From Sphingobacterium spiritivorum (lineage in GTDB: Bacteria; Bacteroidota; Bacteroidia; Sphingobacteriales; Sphingobacteriaceae), in assembly GCF_016725325.1 (NCBI RefSeq), contig NZ_CP068083.1, positions 3,844,001-3,908,000 on the forward strand: 64,000 nt of DNA, read 5' to 3'. The position numbers and the translations under genes were made by a program. Position 1 is the first letter of the stretch. Each line of letters opens with the position of its first letter. The notes under the pieces were generated by a model. The model was not told where the DNA came from. It searched no databases and was given only the letters and a program-made list of their open reading frames with translations. This document shows, one piece after another, positions 9,028 through 16,903 of this stretch.

Positions 9028-10128
9028 ATGCACAAGTTTACAATAGGTATAGAAGAAGAATATCAGATAATCGATGCGGAGAGCAGAGATCTGGTATCAC
9101 ATGTTTCCAAGATTATTGAAAGCGGAAAGGCTATTTTAAGTGAAAATCTGAAACATGAAATGCACGAATCCATGGTGGAAATGGAAACCGGTATTTGTGA
9201 GAATATTCAACATGCACGGGAAGAACTGACGGGACTCCGGCGACAACTGGTAAAAATAGCGCACGATCAGGGACTCCGGGTTTCAGGAGGTGGGACACAC
9301 CCGTTTTCCCATTGGAAAGACAACATCATTACCAAAGCGGAACGTTATAACAAAATTGTGAACGATATGGGCGATGTGGCACGATCCAACCTGATATTTG
9401 GTCTTCATGTACATATCGGAATTCCTGATCGGGAAGAAGGAATACGAATACAGAATGTGATGCGTTATTTTCTGCCACATGTCTATGCGCTTTCTACCAA
9501 TTCGCCTTTTTGGGTAGGACGTCTTACTGGTTTTAAATCCTACCGTCAGGAAGTTTTTGCTAAATTTCCCCGAACAGGTATTCCCAGTTACTTTGGCAGT
9601 GTGGCTGAATTTGATGCTTATGTCAATCTGATGATCAAAACCGGTACAATAGATAACGCCAAAAAGATATGGTGGGATCTTCGGGTACATCCGTTTTATC
9701 CGACCATAGAGTTCAGAATCTGTGATATGCCTTTCACTATCGATGAAACAATATGTCTGGCTGCGATCATGCAATCCTTAGTCGCAAAGATCTATAAAAT
9801 GCACCAGCAGAATATCAGTTACCGCTCTTATCGCAGATTATTGCTCAGCGAAAATAAATGGAGAGCATCTAAAGACGGAATACATGCTGATCTGATAGAT
9901 TTTGGTAAAGAAGCAAGTGTCCCTTATGCGATTTTATTAGATGAATTACTGGATTTTATAGATGATGTTGTAGATGGATTAGGTTGCCGTAAGGAAGTTG
10001 AATATGCCCGTCAGATTGTCAAAATGGGAACAGGAGCAGACCGGCAGCTATCGGTTTTTCAGGATACGGGAGACATAAAGAAGGTTGTCGATTACATGAT
10101 CTGCGAAACCGAGAAATCAGTGCTTTGA
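9028..10128 (+). CDS. COG2170 (GCS2/YbdK-type) carboxylate-amine ligase
   Basis: A 366-residue member of the glutamate-cysteine-ligase family 2 (glutamine-synthetase-like fold). Typical features are the N-terminal FTIGIEEEYQIID with its acidic metal ligands, GGTHPFSHW, FGLHVHIGI, the NSPFWVGRLTGFKSYRQ segment, and EFRICDMP. These enzymes activate a gamma- or alpha-carboxylate with ATP and couple it to an amine; E. coli YbdK has weak gamma-glutamylcysteine synthetase activity. Here it is a non-ATP-grasp ligase inside an ATP-grasp operon and may perform the first (gamma-glutamyl-like) coupling. The true amine acceptor is not known. Confidence 0.9.
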   Translation: MHKFTIGIEEEYQIIDAESRDLVSHVSKIIESGKAILSENLKHEMHESMVEMETGICENIQHAREELTGLRRQLVKIAHDQGLRVSGGGTHPFSHWKDNIITKAERYNKIVNDMGDVARSNLIFGLHVHIGIPDREEGIRIQNVMRYFLPHVYALSTNSPFWVGRLTGFKSYRQEVFAKFPRTGIPSYFGSVAEFDAYVNLMIKTGTIDNAKKIWWDLRVHPFYPTIEFRICDMPFTIDETICLAAIMQSLVAKIYKMHQQNISYRSYRRLLLSENKWRASKDGIHADLIDFGKEASVPYAILLDELLDFIDDVVDGLGCRKEVEYARQIVKMGTGADRQLSVFQDTGDIKKVVDYMICETEKSVL

Positions 10129-10185
10129 TATTTGCATTAATGAATTAACAGCTTTTTATATCGTTCTACAATAGAAAATTTATAT

Positions 10186-11022
10186 ATGATAAATCATGAG
10201 GTGAAGATCGCTTTACTCGATATGAACAATAATTACCCCAATCAGGGAATGCGTAATATTAAAGATATATCAGAAGCTTTTAAGGCAGATGCAGATTATG
10301 CAGTCTGCATAGAGCTTTTTGATGTCCGTTCCAGATATGAAATGCCGGATATTCAGGATTTTGATATTTTTATCTCCTCCGGTGGTCCCGGAAATCCTCA
10401 TAAAGAAGGGTATGCCTGGGAAGAAAGCTTTTTGCGTTTTCTGAATGCAATATGGAAACATAATAAAGAAAATGAAGCTAAAAAATACCTGTTTCTAATC
10501 TGTCATTCCTTCCAGCTGGCCTGTATTTACTGGGATCTGGCAGAAGTCATACCAAGAAAATCATACTCTTTCGGAGTTATGCCTATTCACAAAACAGAAG
10601 ACGCGGAACAGGATTTTATGTTGAAGAATCTTCCGGAACCTTTTTATGCTGTAGATTCCAGAGCCTATCAGATTGTCCGCCCTAAATCCGATCATCTTGA
10701 TAAATACGGAATGAAGATTACCGCATTGGAAAAGATACGGCCGCATGTTGATCTGGAAAGAGCTGTAATGGCTATCCGGTTTTCTGACGAAATATTCGGC
10801 ACACAGTTTCATCCGGAAGCAGATCCGACAGGATTCATGGAAGCACTAAAGATTGAAAAATACAGAAACAGTATTATCGAAGATCATGGACTGGAGAAAT
10901 ATCAGGAAACTGTTGATCGTATTAATGATCAGGATAAAGTAGTATTAACAAGAAGAGAAATTTTGCCCAGGTTTTTAGCATTTGCAGCCAAACAGGTGCT
11001 CAAATCTATTTCTCTGGTATAA
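10186..11022 (+). CDS. class I glutamine amidotransferase-like protein
   Basis: A 278-residue class I GATase domain (GMP synthase / GuaA-N type) as a stand-alone subunit. The oxyanion/gly region is SSGGPGNP (64-71), the nucleophile is C106 in LICHSFQLA, and the catalytic pair is H209-x-E211 in TQFHPEADP. All three catalytic residues are present, so it should hydrolyse glutamine (or a gamma-glutamyl bond, as class I hydrolases can). In this operon it could supply ammonia to one of the ligases, forming a terminal amide, or cleave gamma-glutamyl groups from the product. It starts 57 bp after the COG2170 gene and ends 12 bp before the last ligase. Confidence 0.87.
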   Translation: MINHEVKIALLDMNNNYPNQGMRNIKDISEAFKADADYAVCIELFDVRSRYEMPDIQDFDIFISSGGPGNPHKEGYAWEESFLRFLNAIWKHNKENEAKKYLFLICHSFQLACIYWDLAEVIPRKSYSFGVMPIHKTEDAEQDFMLKNLPEPFYAVDSRAYQIVRPKSDHLDKYGMKITALEKIRPHVDLERAVMAIRFSDEIFGTQFHPEADPTGFMEALKIEKYRNSIIEDHGLEKYQETVDRINDQDKVVLTRREILPRFLAFAAKQVLKSISLV

Positions 11023-11034
11023 AAACATAACCGT

Positions 11035-12225
11035 ATGATAGCTCATTTCAGAAAACAATTTAATGAAGCTTTCTCATCAGAGAAGTATCAGCAATTAATA
11101 GATATCTGCCAGCAGTATTCGGATACTGATATTGGTTTTAGACTTTCTGAAAGTCCGGTTTTCATTGATAAATCCTTTCAGAATAAACTATTTGATGCTG
11201 CTGAATCTATTATTCAGCAGATAGATACCTTTTCTAAAGAGGAGCTTGGTAAAGCCATACCATCTGGTTCCTTTGTGCCGGGAGATGATACACACTGTCA
11301 TTTTCTGTCTGTTGATTTCGGAATATGCAAAAATAAATCGGGAGAGCTGGAGCCTCAGCTTATTGAACTTCAGGCTTTCCCTTCGCTATTTGGTTTTCAG
11401 CGTCAGTACGAAGAGAATCTTCGTTCTGTATATCCTTTTCTGGATAATTTCAAAAGGCGTATTCCACTAGATGCATATATAGAAAAGTTGAAAAAGATCG
11501 TTGTAGGAGACGAAAATCCCGAAAATGTTATTCTGCTGGAAATATATCCGGAGCAACAGAAAACAGCCATAGATTTTAAGGTTACGGAAAGTTTTCTGGG
11601 CATAAAAACCGTTTGTCTCACTAAACTTATCAAAGAGGGACGTCGACTTTTCTATGAAAACAATGGTGAAAAAATAAGAGTAAACCGTATTTACAATAGG
11701 GTGATCTTTGATGAAATAGATCATATTCCGGATCTGAAAACAGATTTTCATTTTACTGATGATGTAGATGTGACATGGGTAACGCACCCGAACTGGTTCT
11801 TTAAGGTTTCTAAATTTATTCTGCCTAAGCTGAATCATGCATATGTACCCAAAAGCTATTTTTTGAAGGAGAGCCCTCAAAATCTGGACTATAGCCAGTA
11901 TGTGTTAAAACCACTTTTCTCATTTGCCGGGAGCGGTGTAAATATACATCCGACTCAGGAAGATGTTGACAAAATTGAGGATAAAGAGAATTATATCCTG
12001 CAACAAAAGGTAAACTATGCTCCGATATTTGAGGATATAAACGGGGAATTCTCTAAAGCTGAAATCAGACTGCTATTTGGAAAAGCGGAGGGAAGTAGCG
12101 AATTAGAAATTTTAGTAAATATTGTAAGGATGACTAAAGCTGAAATGGTAAATGTGAACTTTAATAAAAAAGATGCGATCTGGATAGGCAGTACAATGGC
12201 ATTTATGGAAAATGATCTTAAATAA
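11035..12225 (+). CDS. divergent ATP-grasp-like ligase (third of three)
   Basis: A 396-residue protein that I read as a divergent ATP-grasp fold. The C-terminal half has YVLKPLFSFAGSGVNI (K292), typical of the ATP-binding lysine and glycine loop, then YILQQKVNYAP, a strand pair and E-I-R-L-L-F-G. The final acid/Asn metal site is weak (VNIVRMTKAEMVNVNF), so activity is less certain than for the two upstream ATP-grasps. The N-terminal half (1-230), with IELQAFPSLFGFQ and VILLEIYPEQQKT, resembles the pre-ATP-grasp region of glutathionylspermidine-synthase-like or uncharacterised ligases. It is the last gene of the operon, with no terminator seen before 12295. Confidence 0.7.
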   Translation: MIAHFRKQFNEAFSSEKYQQLIDICQQYSDTDIGFRLSESPVFIDKSFQNKLFDAAESIIQQIDTFSKEELGKAIPSGSFVPGDDTHCHFLSVDFGICKNKSGELEPQLIELQAFPSLFGFQRQYEENLRSVYPFLDNFKRRIPLDAYIEKLKKIVVGDENPENVILLEIYPEQQKTAIDFKVTESFLGIKTVCLTKLIKEGRRLFYENNGEKIRVNRIYNRVIFDEIDHIPDLKTDFHFTDDVDVTWVTHPNWFFKVSKFILPKLNHAYVPKSYFLKESPQNLDYSQYVLKPLFSFAGSGVNIHPTQEDVDKIEDKENYILQQKVNYAPIFEDINGEFSKAEIRLLFGKAEGSSELEILVNIVRMTKAEMVNVNFNKKDAIWIGSTMAFMENDLK

Positions 12226-12294
12226 TAAATAACCTTATTTGGGTATGATATTTGATAAATTTCGGAGCAAACAATTAACATCTAATTTAAAAAT

Positions 12295-12837
12295 ATGAAA
12301 AATAAGTTTTTCTTTCTGCTTTCCGTTATTTCCGTCTTAGCTCTGTCTGTGGGTTGTTCAAAAAGTGATAGTAAACCTGATAATGATAATCAGGATGTAT
12401 TTCTGCGCTGTAAATTCAATGGTAAATTGAAAGAGTTTGCTTTTCATGTGAATGCAAATGATCCGCCATCTGAAAAACTGATTCATTTTGTCGTGGTGGC
12501 TGGTAGAGAAAATGATGATATAGCAAGATCGCCCGGATTTGGATTTAGTCTGGTACTTCCGGAAGGAGCTCAGGAAAAAACATATGAAGTGGCCGGAGGT
12601 TTAGTTCCTGAACTGGATGCGAATTATTTTGTACAAAACTATAACGGCAATACGAACACCGGAACTTCTACCTGGAGTGGGGGACGTACAGAGGGTACTT
12701 CGTTTAAACTCACGATTACAAGCTTAAGTGACTGGGGTGTAAAAGGTAAATTCAGTGGCGTGCTGAAAGGAGATGACAACAGTCTGATCACTGTTACTGA
12801 TGGGGAGTTTTCTGCACCTTATAATTATGGTGGTTAA
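12295..12837 (+). CDS. lipoprotein of unknown function
   Basis: A 180-residue predicted lipoprotein: MKNKFFFLLSVISVLAL leads into the lipobox LSVGC, then a Ser/Lys/Asp linker. The mature part is beta-rich (CKFNGKLKEFAFHV, GFGFSLVLPEGAQ, TSFKLTITSLSDWGVKGKFSGVL) and resembles the small Ig/jelly-roll-like lipoproteins common in Bacteroidota, for which no function is known. It begins 69 bp after the ligase operon in the same orientation and could be read through from it, but nothing ties it to that pathway. Confidence 0.7.
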   Translation: MKNKFFFLLSVISVLALSVGCSKSDSKPDNDNQDVFLRCKFNGKLKEFAFHVNANDPPSEKLIHFVVVAGRENDDIARSPGFGFSLVLPEGAQEKTYEVAGGLVPELDANYFVQNYNGNTNTGTSTWSGGRTEGTSFKLTITSLSDWGVKGKFSGVLKGDDNSLITVTDGEFSAPYNYGG

Positions 12838-12899
12838 AACTAGATCCGAAAATCCAATAAAAATTATATATCTTAATGACTTGAAAATAGTCTGATCAT

Positions 12900-13088
12900 A
12901 TGAGAAATTTTGTATATATCTTCATCTTTTTTCTTGTCTTTTTTGCAGTAAGTTATCTGCTGTCCTATTTCTGGGATGATAGTGTCGATCTAAAATGGAT
13001 ACTTATCAGCAGTTGCTTGTCTTCAGCTTTAACGCTTGTCTTTTTGCTGGTAGAGAGGAAAAAAGGATATTTCGGTGATCATGATTGA
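12900..13088 (+). CDS. small two-helix membrane protein
   Basis: A 62-residue hydrophobic protein with two predicted transmembrane helices (about 3-24 and 33-51) and a charged tail ERKKGYFGDHD. I do not recognise the family. It lies 62 bp after the lipoprotein gene and 55 bp before a strong terminator, which supports a real short gene. Confidence 0.5.
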   Translation: MRNFVYIFIFFLVFFAVSYLLSYFWDDSVDLKWILISSCLSSALTLVFLLVERKKGYFGDHD

Positions 13089-13142
13089 TTATTATCTTTT
13101 ATAGTTGTTAACTATATTTAATACAGTGATTTGTATAAAAAA

Positions 13143-13163
13143 AGCGTGGCTTTAAGCCTCGCT
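13143..13163. terminator. bidirectional terminator between convergent genes
   Basis: Stem AGCG-T-GGCT / AGCC-T-CGCT with a short loop, flanked by an A run on the left and eight T on the right. It can end the plus-strand small membrane-protein gene and the minus-strand gene that stops at 13182. Confidence 0.75.
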
Positions 13164-13181
13164 TTTTTTATATACTGATTT

Positions 13182-13592
13182 TTATTTTTGGAGGACTTTC
13201 AAATGAAGTGTCACTCTTCTCAGATAAGATGGTGTTTTATAATCCTGACTCATGGTGAGGGTCGAATCTGATACTTGGTATGCGAAAGAAGATTTTTCCT
13301 CTCCTATATTCATGTGTATCGAATCTCCCGATAAAGTGTAAGATCCGTTCCCATCGACTGAATTGAATTTACCATCCACAAGAAAGTGTATAGTGTCCTT
13401 TTCAGACCTTGAATAATCAGTTCTGCCCCTGAGACTGTCATTTCTACTGTGATCAGGATTCAGATACGTAATTTCTTCCGAAACGATCTTCCATTTTTTT
13501 TGTATACCGGGTTTCTGCTGTACAATGTGGCTATTACTATGCGGGAGAAAAGATAAGTGGAAAAGAAGTAAAAAATAGGGCGTTAAAGTCAT
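13182..13592 (-). CDS. secreted hypothetical protein
   Basis: About 137 residues from the ATG at 13592, which gives a signal-peptide-like N-terminus (MTLTPYFLLLFHLSFLPHS). The frame is open upstream to an ATG at 13673, but that adds 27 residues that look non-coding. The mature part has alternating strands with many Ser/Thr (GNGSYTLSGDSIHMNIG, FAYQVSDSTLTM), in the style of lipocalin-like or META-like small beta barrels. The family is not recognised. Confidence 0.5.
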   Translation of the reverse strand: MTLTPYFLLLFHLSFLPHSNSHIVQQKPGIQKKWKIVSEEITYLNPDHSRNDSLRGRTDYSRSEKDTIHFLVDGKFNSVDGNGSYTLSGDSIHMNIGEEKSSFAYQVSDSTLTMSQDYKTPSYLRRVTLHLKVLQK

Positions 13593-13730
13593 TTCTGTTT
13601 TTCCATAGGAATTAACAAAAACTGTTCCGTTTACCGGATTGCTTTTTCTCATCACATCTTCATAAATGAGCAACTGTGCTATTTCCTTCTGAAGTCTTTT
13701 GTAAGGTGTAAGAAGTAGTGTAAATAAAAA

Positions 13731-13750
13731 AGCGGGACATTAATCCCGCT
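13731..13750 (-). terminator. terminator of the small gene at 13790-14011
   Basis: Perfect 7-bp stem AGCGGGA / TCCCGCT with a 6-nt loop; on the minus strand it is followed by TTTTTTATTTAC. It lies 40 bp past the stop at 13790. Confidence 0.75.
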
Positions 13751-13789
13751 GATTATTTTACATAAATAAACCTCGCATCTTCTGATTTA

Positions 13790-14011
13790 TTATTTTGAAG
13801 AATCTAGAATCGTTTTAATCTCTAATAACTTTATCCATAATGGACATTTTTCTAGCTCTACTCCCCAATCCTCAATGTATTCAAAACATACATTGATAAA
13901 ACCTTTAACGTCACGTATATGAACGTTCTTCGGCAACATTATTTCATACGGTATTTTATGCGATTCGAAATATGTTTTTAGCTCTCTGATTTCCAAACTT
14001 TGAAAGCCCAT
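13790..14011 (-). CDS. small DUF6965-like protein
   Basis: A 73-residue acidic cytoplasmic protein. The pattern (a short helix ELKTYFESHKIP, then LPKNVHIRDVKGFINVCFEYIE, then PLWIKLLEIK) matches the layout of the small DUF6965-type proteins of Bacteroidota as I remember them. No function is known for these. It has its own terminator at 13731. Confidence 0.5.
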   Translation of the reverse strand: MGFQSLEIRELKTYFESHKIPYEIMLPKNVHIRDVKGFINVCFEYIEDWGVELEKCPLWIKLLEIKTILDSSK

Positions 14012-14137
14012 AATTACTTAACATCTAGAAACTTACTTTGTTTGTGCCAGTTAGATTTATTTCTGCCCGGCAGGTGCAAAGCTTAGTCGCCTGATATCAT
14101 AACGGGGATTTGTATTATTTATTTCATGTCTAATCTG

Positions 14138-14572
14138 TTACATGTTTACATCATAGTAAATTGTGGTCGAAAAATCGGACGGTTTTAACCATAGAATCGT
14201 TTTGATTTTGTTATCACCCACCCAAAATCCCAGACTGTAATCTGCATTTAATGGAATTACAAAAGGTTTTGTGTTAGCATTGGGATTTTCTGATTTTATA
14301 GAAGGGCTCTTTACTTCCAGAGAGGGAAGTTTTTCTTTATCAATTGTTTGGACGATTGTGCTCCTTAGATTCGTCAGATTATTAATAATCTTTTCTTTTT
14401 TAGCAGGATCAATGCCTTGAGTAAAGTAGTGGTCTAAAAATGTATCAGTAATAGTTTCTGTTTCATAAATATCCTTTAAAAATGATTTTATAAGTTTTTC
14501 ATTATTTTCCTGAGCAAAAGAACATGTGTACCCCAGTATCAGGATTAAGAAGAGGAGGAGTGATTTAGTCAT
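14138..14572 (-). CDS. secreted hypothetical protein
   Basis: A 144-residue protein with a clear signal peptide (MTKSLLLFLILILGYTCSFAQ, cleavage after SFA). The mature part starts with a helical stretch on Asn/Lys/Glu (LIKSFLKDIYE) and ends in beta strands (YSLGFWVGDNKIKTILWL). The sequence resembles small DUF3828-like or NTF2-like secreted proteins in layout only; I cannot assign a family. Confidence 0.55.
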   Translation of the reverse strand: MTKSLLLFLILILGYTCSFAQENNEKLIKSFLKDIYETETITDTFLDHYFTQGIDPAKKEKIINNLTNLRSTIVQTIDKEKLPSLEVKSPSIKSENPNANTKPFVIPLNADYSLGFWVGDNKIKTILWLKPSDFSTTIYYDVNM

Positions 14573-14915
14573 ATTATAAATTTTTATGGCGTCTCTTCAA
14601 TAGATCAAGTCTGGATTGTACATTAACTTGCCCATTATAGTACACAGCATTGTTTTTAAAATATTAGGAATCGAATCGTTGTTTTACTTTGTTGTAATAT
14701 AATAAAAAAGCTTGGTTATATCTGTTTATTTAAACTTTTTATGAAAACAAAATACCGTCATAGTGATGTTACTCAGGACCATATCTAAAACATTAAAATT
14801 GCAAAAATCAAACTTATTTTATATTATTTTCCTACTATTGTAGTACATAAACAAATTTTGATATTTCCTATGTTGTTTAATGTCCCGTATTTTTTCATGC
14901 GGTTCTGTAATTTAA
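14573..14915. other. divergent intergenic region upstream of the ECF sigma gene
   Basis: 343 bp, AT-rich, between the divergent genes at 14572 (minus) and 14916 (plus). It must hold the sigma-gene promoter, but I see no exact TTTG / TAnnTTTG pair, which fits expression from another promoter class or autoregulation. No small ORF stands out. Confidence 0.4.
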
Positions 14916-15509
14916 ATGGACAAATATAAAGTTTTGACTGATAGTGATCTTGTTTCTTTGCTCAAGCAAAGGGATCGGGAGGCGTTTGCCGAAATTTACG
15001 ATCGATACAGCATGATGATCTATTATAAGGTCAACCAAATGCTTCGTGATGAGAATGCTGCTAAAGATCTCGTACAGGATCTATTTACCTCAATCTGGGA
15101 GAAGTCAGATCTCATCAGAGATAATGTCGGTATTTCTTCCTACTTATATGTCGCCTCGCGCAACAGGGTACTGAACTATATCCAAAGGGGAAAAACAAAG
15201 AGCGATTATTTGGCTGAAATCGGGAAGTATAGCCTGCAAGTAAGCGATGAAACACTTGAAATGTTAGATGAAAAGGATCTCATGCTTTTGATCACAGATG
15301 AAATCGCAAAACTACCAACGAAGATGCGGGAGGTGTTTGAATTAAGCAGATTGGAAGATCTGTCACACCGGGAAATTGCGGAAAGACTTAATGTGAGCGA
15401 ATCCACAGTGAAAAAACAAGTACAGAATGCGCTTAAAATTCTAAAAGTCAGACTCTCCGATTATCATTCTCTCGGGGTCTTGCTGTTGGTCTTTATGCGA
15501 GGTAGCTAA
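14916..15509 (+). CDS. ECF RNA polymerase sigma factor, FecI/SigW-like
   Basis: A 197-residue sigma-70 family factor with only regions 2 and 4. Region 2 spans about residues 15-75 (DREAFAEIYDRYSMMIYY, then DLVQDLFTSIWEK), and region 4 about 125-175 (LPTKMREVFELSRLEDLSHREIAERLNVSESTV with its helix-turn-helix). It precedes a FecR anti-sigma gene and a SusC with an N-terminal STN domain, the standard Bacteroidota cell-surface signalling arrangement: ligand at the outer-membrane transporter signals through FecR to release this sigma, which then activates the transporter operon. A hydrophobic C-terminal extension (YHSLGVLLLVFMRGS) is typical of this subfamily in Sphingobacteriaceae. Confidence 0.93.
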   Translation: MDKYKVLTDSDLVSLLKQRDREAFAEIYDRYSMMIYYKVNQMLRDENAAKDLVQDLFTSIWEKSDLIRDNVGISSYLYVASRNRVLNYIQRGKTKSDYLAEIGKYSLQVSDETLEMLDEKDLMLLITDEIAKLPTKMREVFELSRLEDLSHREIAERLNVSESTVKKQVQNALKILKVRLSDYHSLGVLLLVFMRGS

Positions 15510-15632
15510 GCCTCTAATATTTTCCATATCCTTATTATTAACAAACTTTTATTTTTTTTTTAATTCTTCTACTCCCAAAGCTTTTCTTAACTGTATAATA
15601 TTAGTAAACGGTTATAAATCTTCATTTCGACT

Positions 15633-16763
15633 ATGGAAAAGGAACTTGGAGCACAACTTGTGAAAAAATATCTTTCGGGCACAGCAACACATAAAGAAAG
15701 ATGTGTTGTCGAAGAATGGTATGCTTTCAGCCGTATGGGAGAATCTGCAATTGATTCCCCGGAAGATTTTATACGGATAAAGTCGGAGATGTGGAATGCA
15801 ATTAACCAACAACCACAGCGTCCTGTAAAAATGTTGCCAAAGCGACGGTGGATTGCTTATGCAGCCGCTATCTTAATCATTATTGGGAGTATTGGAATTT
15901 ATAAAATATATGAAAAACAACAGGTGTACACGGTAGACGAATACGCTGGTCCGGAAATTAAGGCAGGGGAGTCCGGAGCAACTCTGACGATGTCGGACGG
16001 TTCGGTGATAGATCTATCTAACGCTAAAGTGGGGCAACTCTTGAGTAAACAAGGGATAACAATTTCTAAGAATGCGGAGGGAGTGGTTGTTTACAGCCCG
16101 AATACTGTAATAAAAAATGAAGACGAAGCCATCAACAATATCATTACAACAAGAAATGGTGAAACCTACCAGATTGTTTTGCCGGATGGTTCCAAAGTCT
16201 GGCTTAATGCAGGATCCAGTCTGACCTTTGGTTCTGATCTTGGGAATGGTAAAAAACGTATTGTTAAGCTAGTAGGTGAGGGCTATTTTGAGATTAGTAA
16301 GAACCATAGTCCGTTTATTGTTGCGACAGCATCACAACAGGTGCGCGTTCTCGGAACCCATTTTAATGTCAATGCATATTCAGAATCTAAAGGACTTGTC
16401 CGGACTACACTTGTGGAGGGTCGGGTCAATGTGGTAACAGCCAAAGGTGAGCAGACGATCAGACCCGGTGAACAGGCCGTTAACCGGCTCGGTAATATTG
16501 ACGTTCACGAGCAAGATACCGAAGATATACTTGCCTGGAAAAATGGATATTTTAAAATCGATGGGGAACTTTCCGAAGTCATGTTATCCCTGGGACATTG
16601 GTACAATATGGAAGTACAATTTACGGAAAATACGACCAAAGAACTGAAGTTATGGGGATTCATCTCCAGGTCAAATGACCTGATCACAACGTTACGACAA
16701 ATTGAGAGAACAAATAAGGTGAAATTTAAAATTAAAGAAAGGACAATTATAGTGACCAATTAA
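15633..16763 (+). CDS. FecR-type anti-sigma factor
   Basis: A 376-residue inner-membrane regulator. The order is a cytoplasmic anti-sigma segment (1-65), one transmembrane helix (about 70-88, RRWIAYAAAILIIIGSIGIY), a periplasmic FecR domain (about 175-275; VLPDGSKVWLNAGSSLTFG, REVGEGYFEISKNHSPFIV-like core, LGTHFNVNAY, LVEGRVNV) and a C-terminal DUF4974/STN-like domain (ELSEVMLSLGHWYNMEVQF). It sequesters the sigma factor encoded 123 bp upstream until the STN domain of the SusC downstream signals occupancy. Confidence 0.93.
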   Translation: MEKELGAQLVKKYLSGTATHKERCVVEEWYAFSRMGESAIDSPEDFIRIKSEMWNAINQQPQRPVKMLPKRRWIAYAAAILIIIGSIGIYKIYEKQQVYTVDEYAGPEIKAGESGATLTMSDGSVIDLSNAKVGQLLSKQGITISKNAEGVVVYSPNTVIKNEDEAINNIITTRNGETYQIVLPDGSKVWLNAGSSLTFGSDLGNGKKRIVKLVGEGYFEISKNHSPFIVATASQQVRVLGTHFNVNAYSESKGLVRTTLVEGRVNVVTAKGEQTIRPGEQAVNRLGNIDVHEQDTEDILAWKNGYFKIDGELSEVMLSLGHWYNMEVQFTENTTKELKLWGFISRSNDLITTLRQIERTNKVKFKIKERTIIVTN

Positions 16764-16788
16764 AATTTTATTATGAGTTCTGTAAAGA

Positions 16789-16814
16789 CCGCAAGGTGTC
16801 CTACCACCTCGCGG
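16789..16814 (+). promoter_or_regulatory. stem-loop between fecR and susC
   Basis: CCGC-A-AGGTG, loop TCCTAC, CACCT-C-GCGG forms nine pairs with one mismatch. No T run follows, so it is not a classic terminator; it may be an mRNA processing or stabilising element between the low-level regulator and the highly expressed transporter. It lies 90 bp before the susC start. Confidence 0.4.
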
Positions 16815-16903
16815 ATATGTGGAAAAATGATGCAGGACCTGAAAATGCCATTTAAAGACAAACAACACAAATCAGTTATGAACCATCTAACCAAGACAAA
16901 AGT

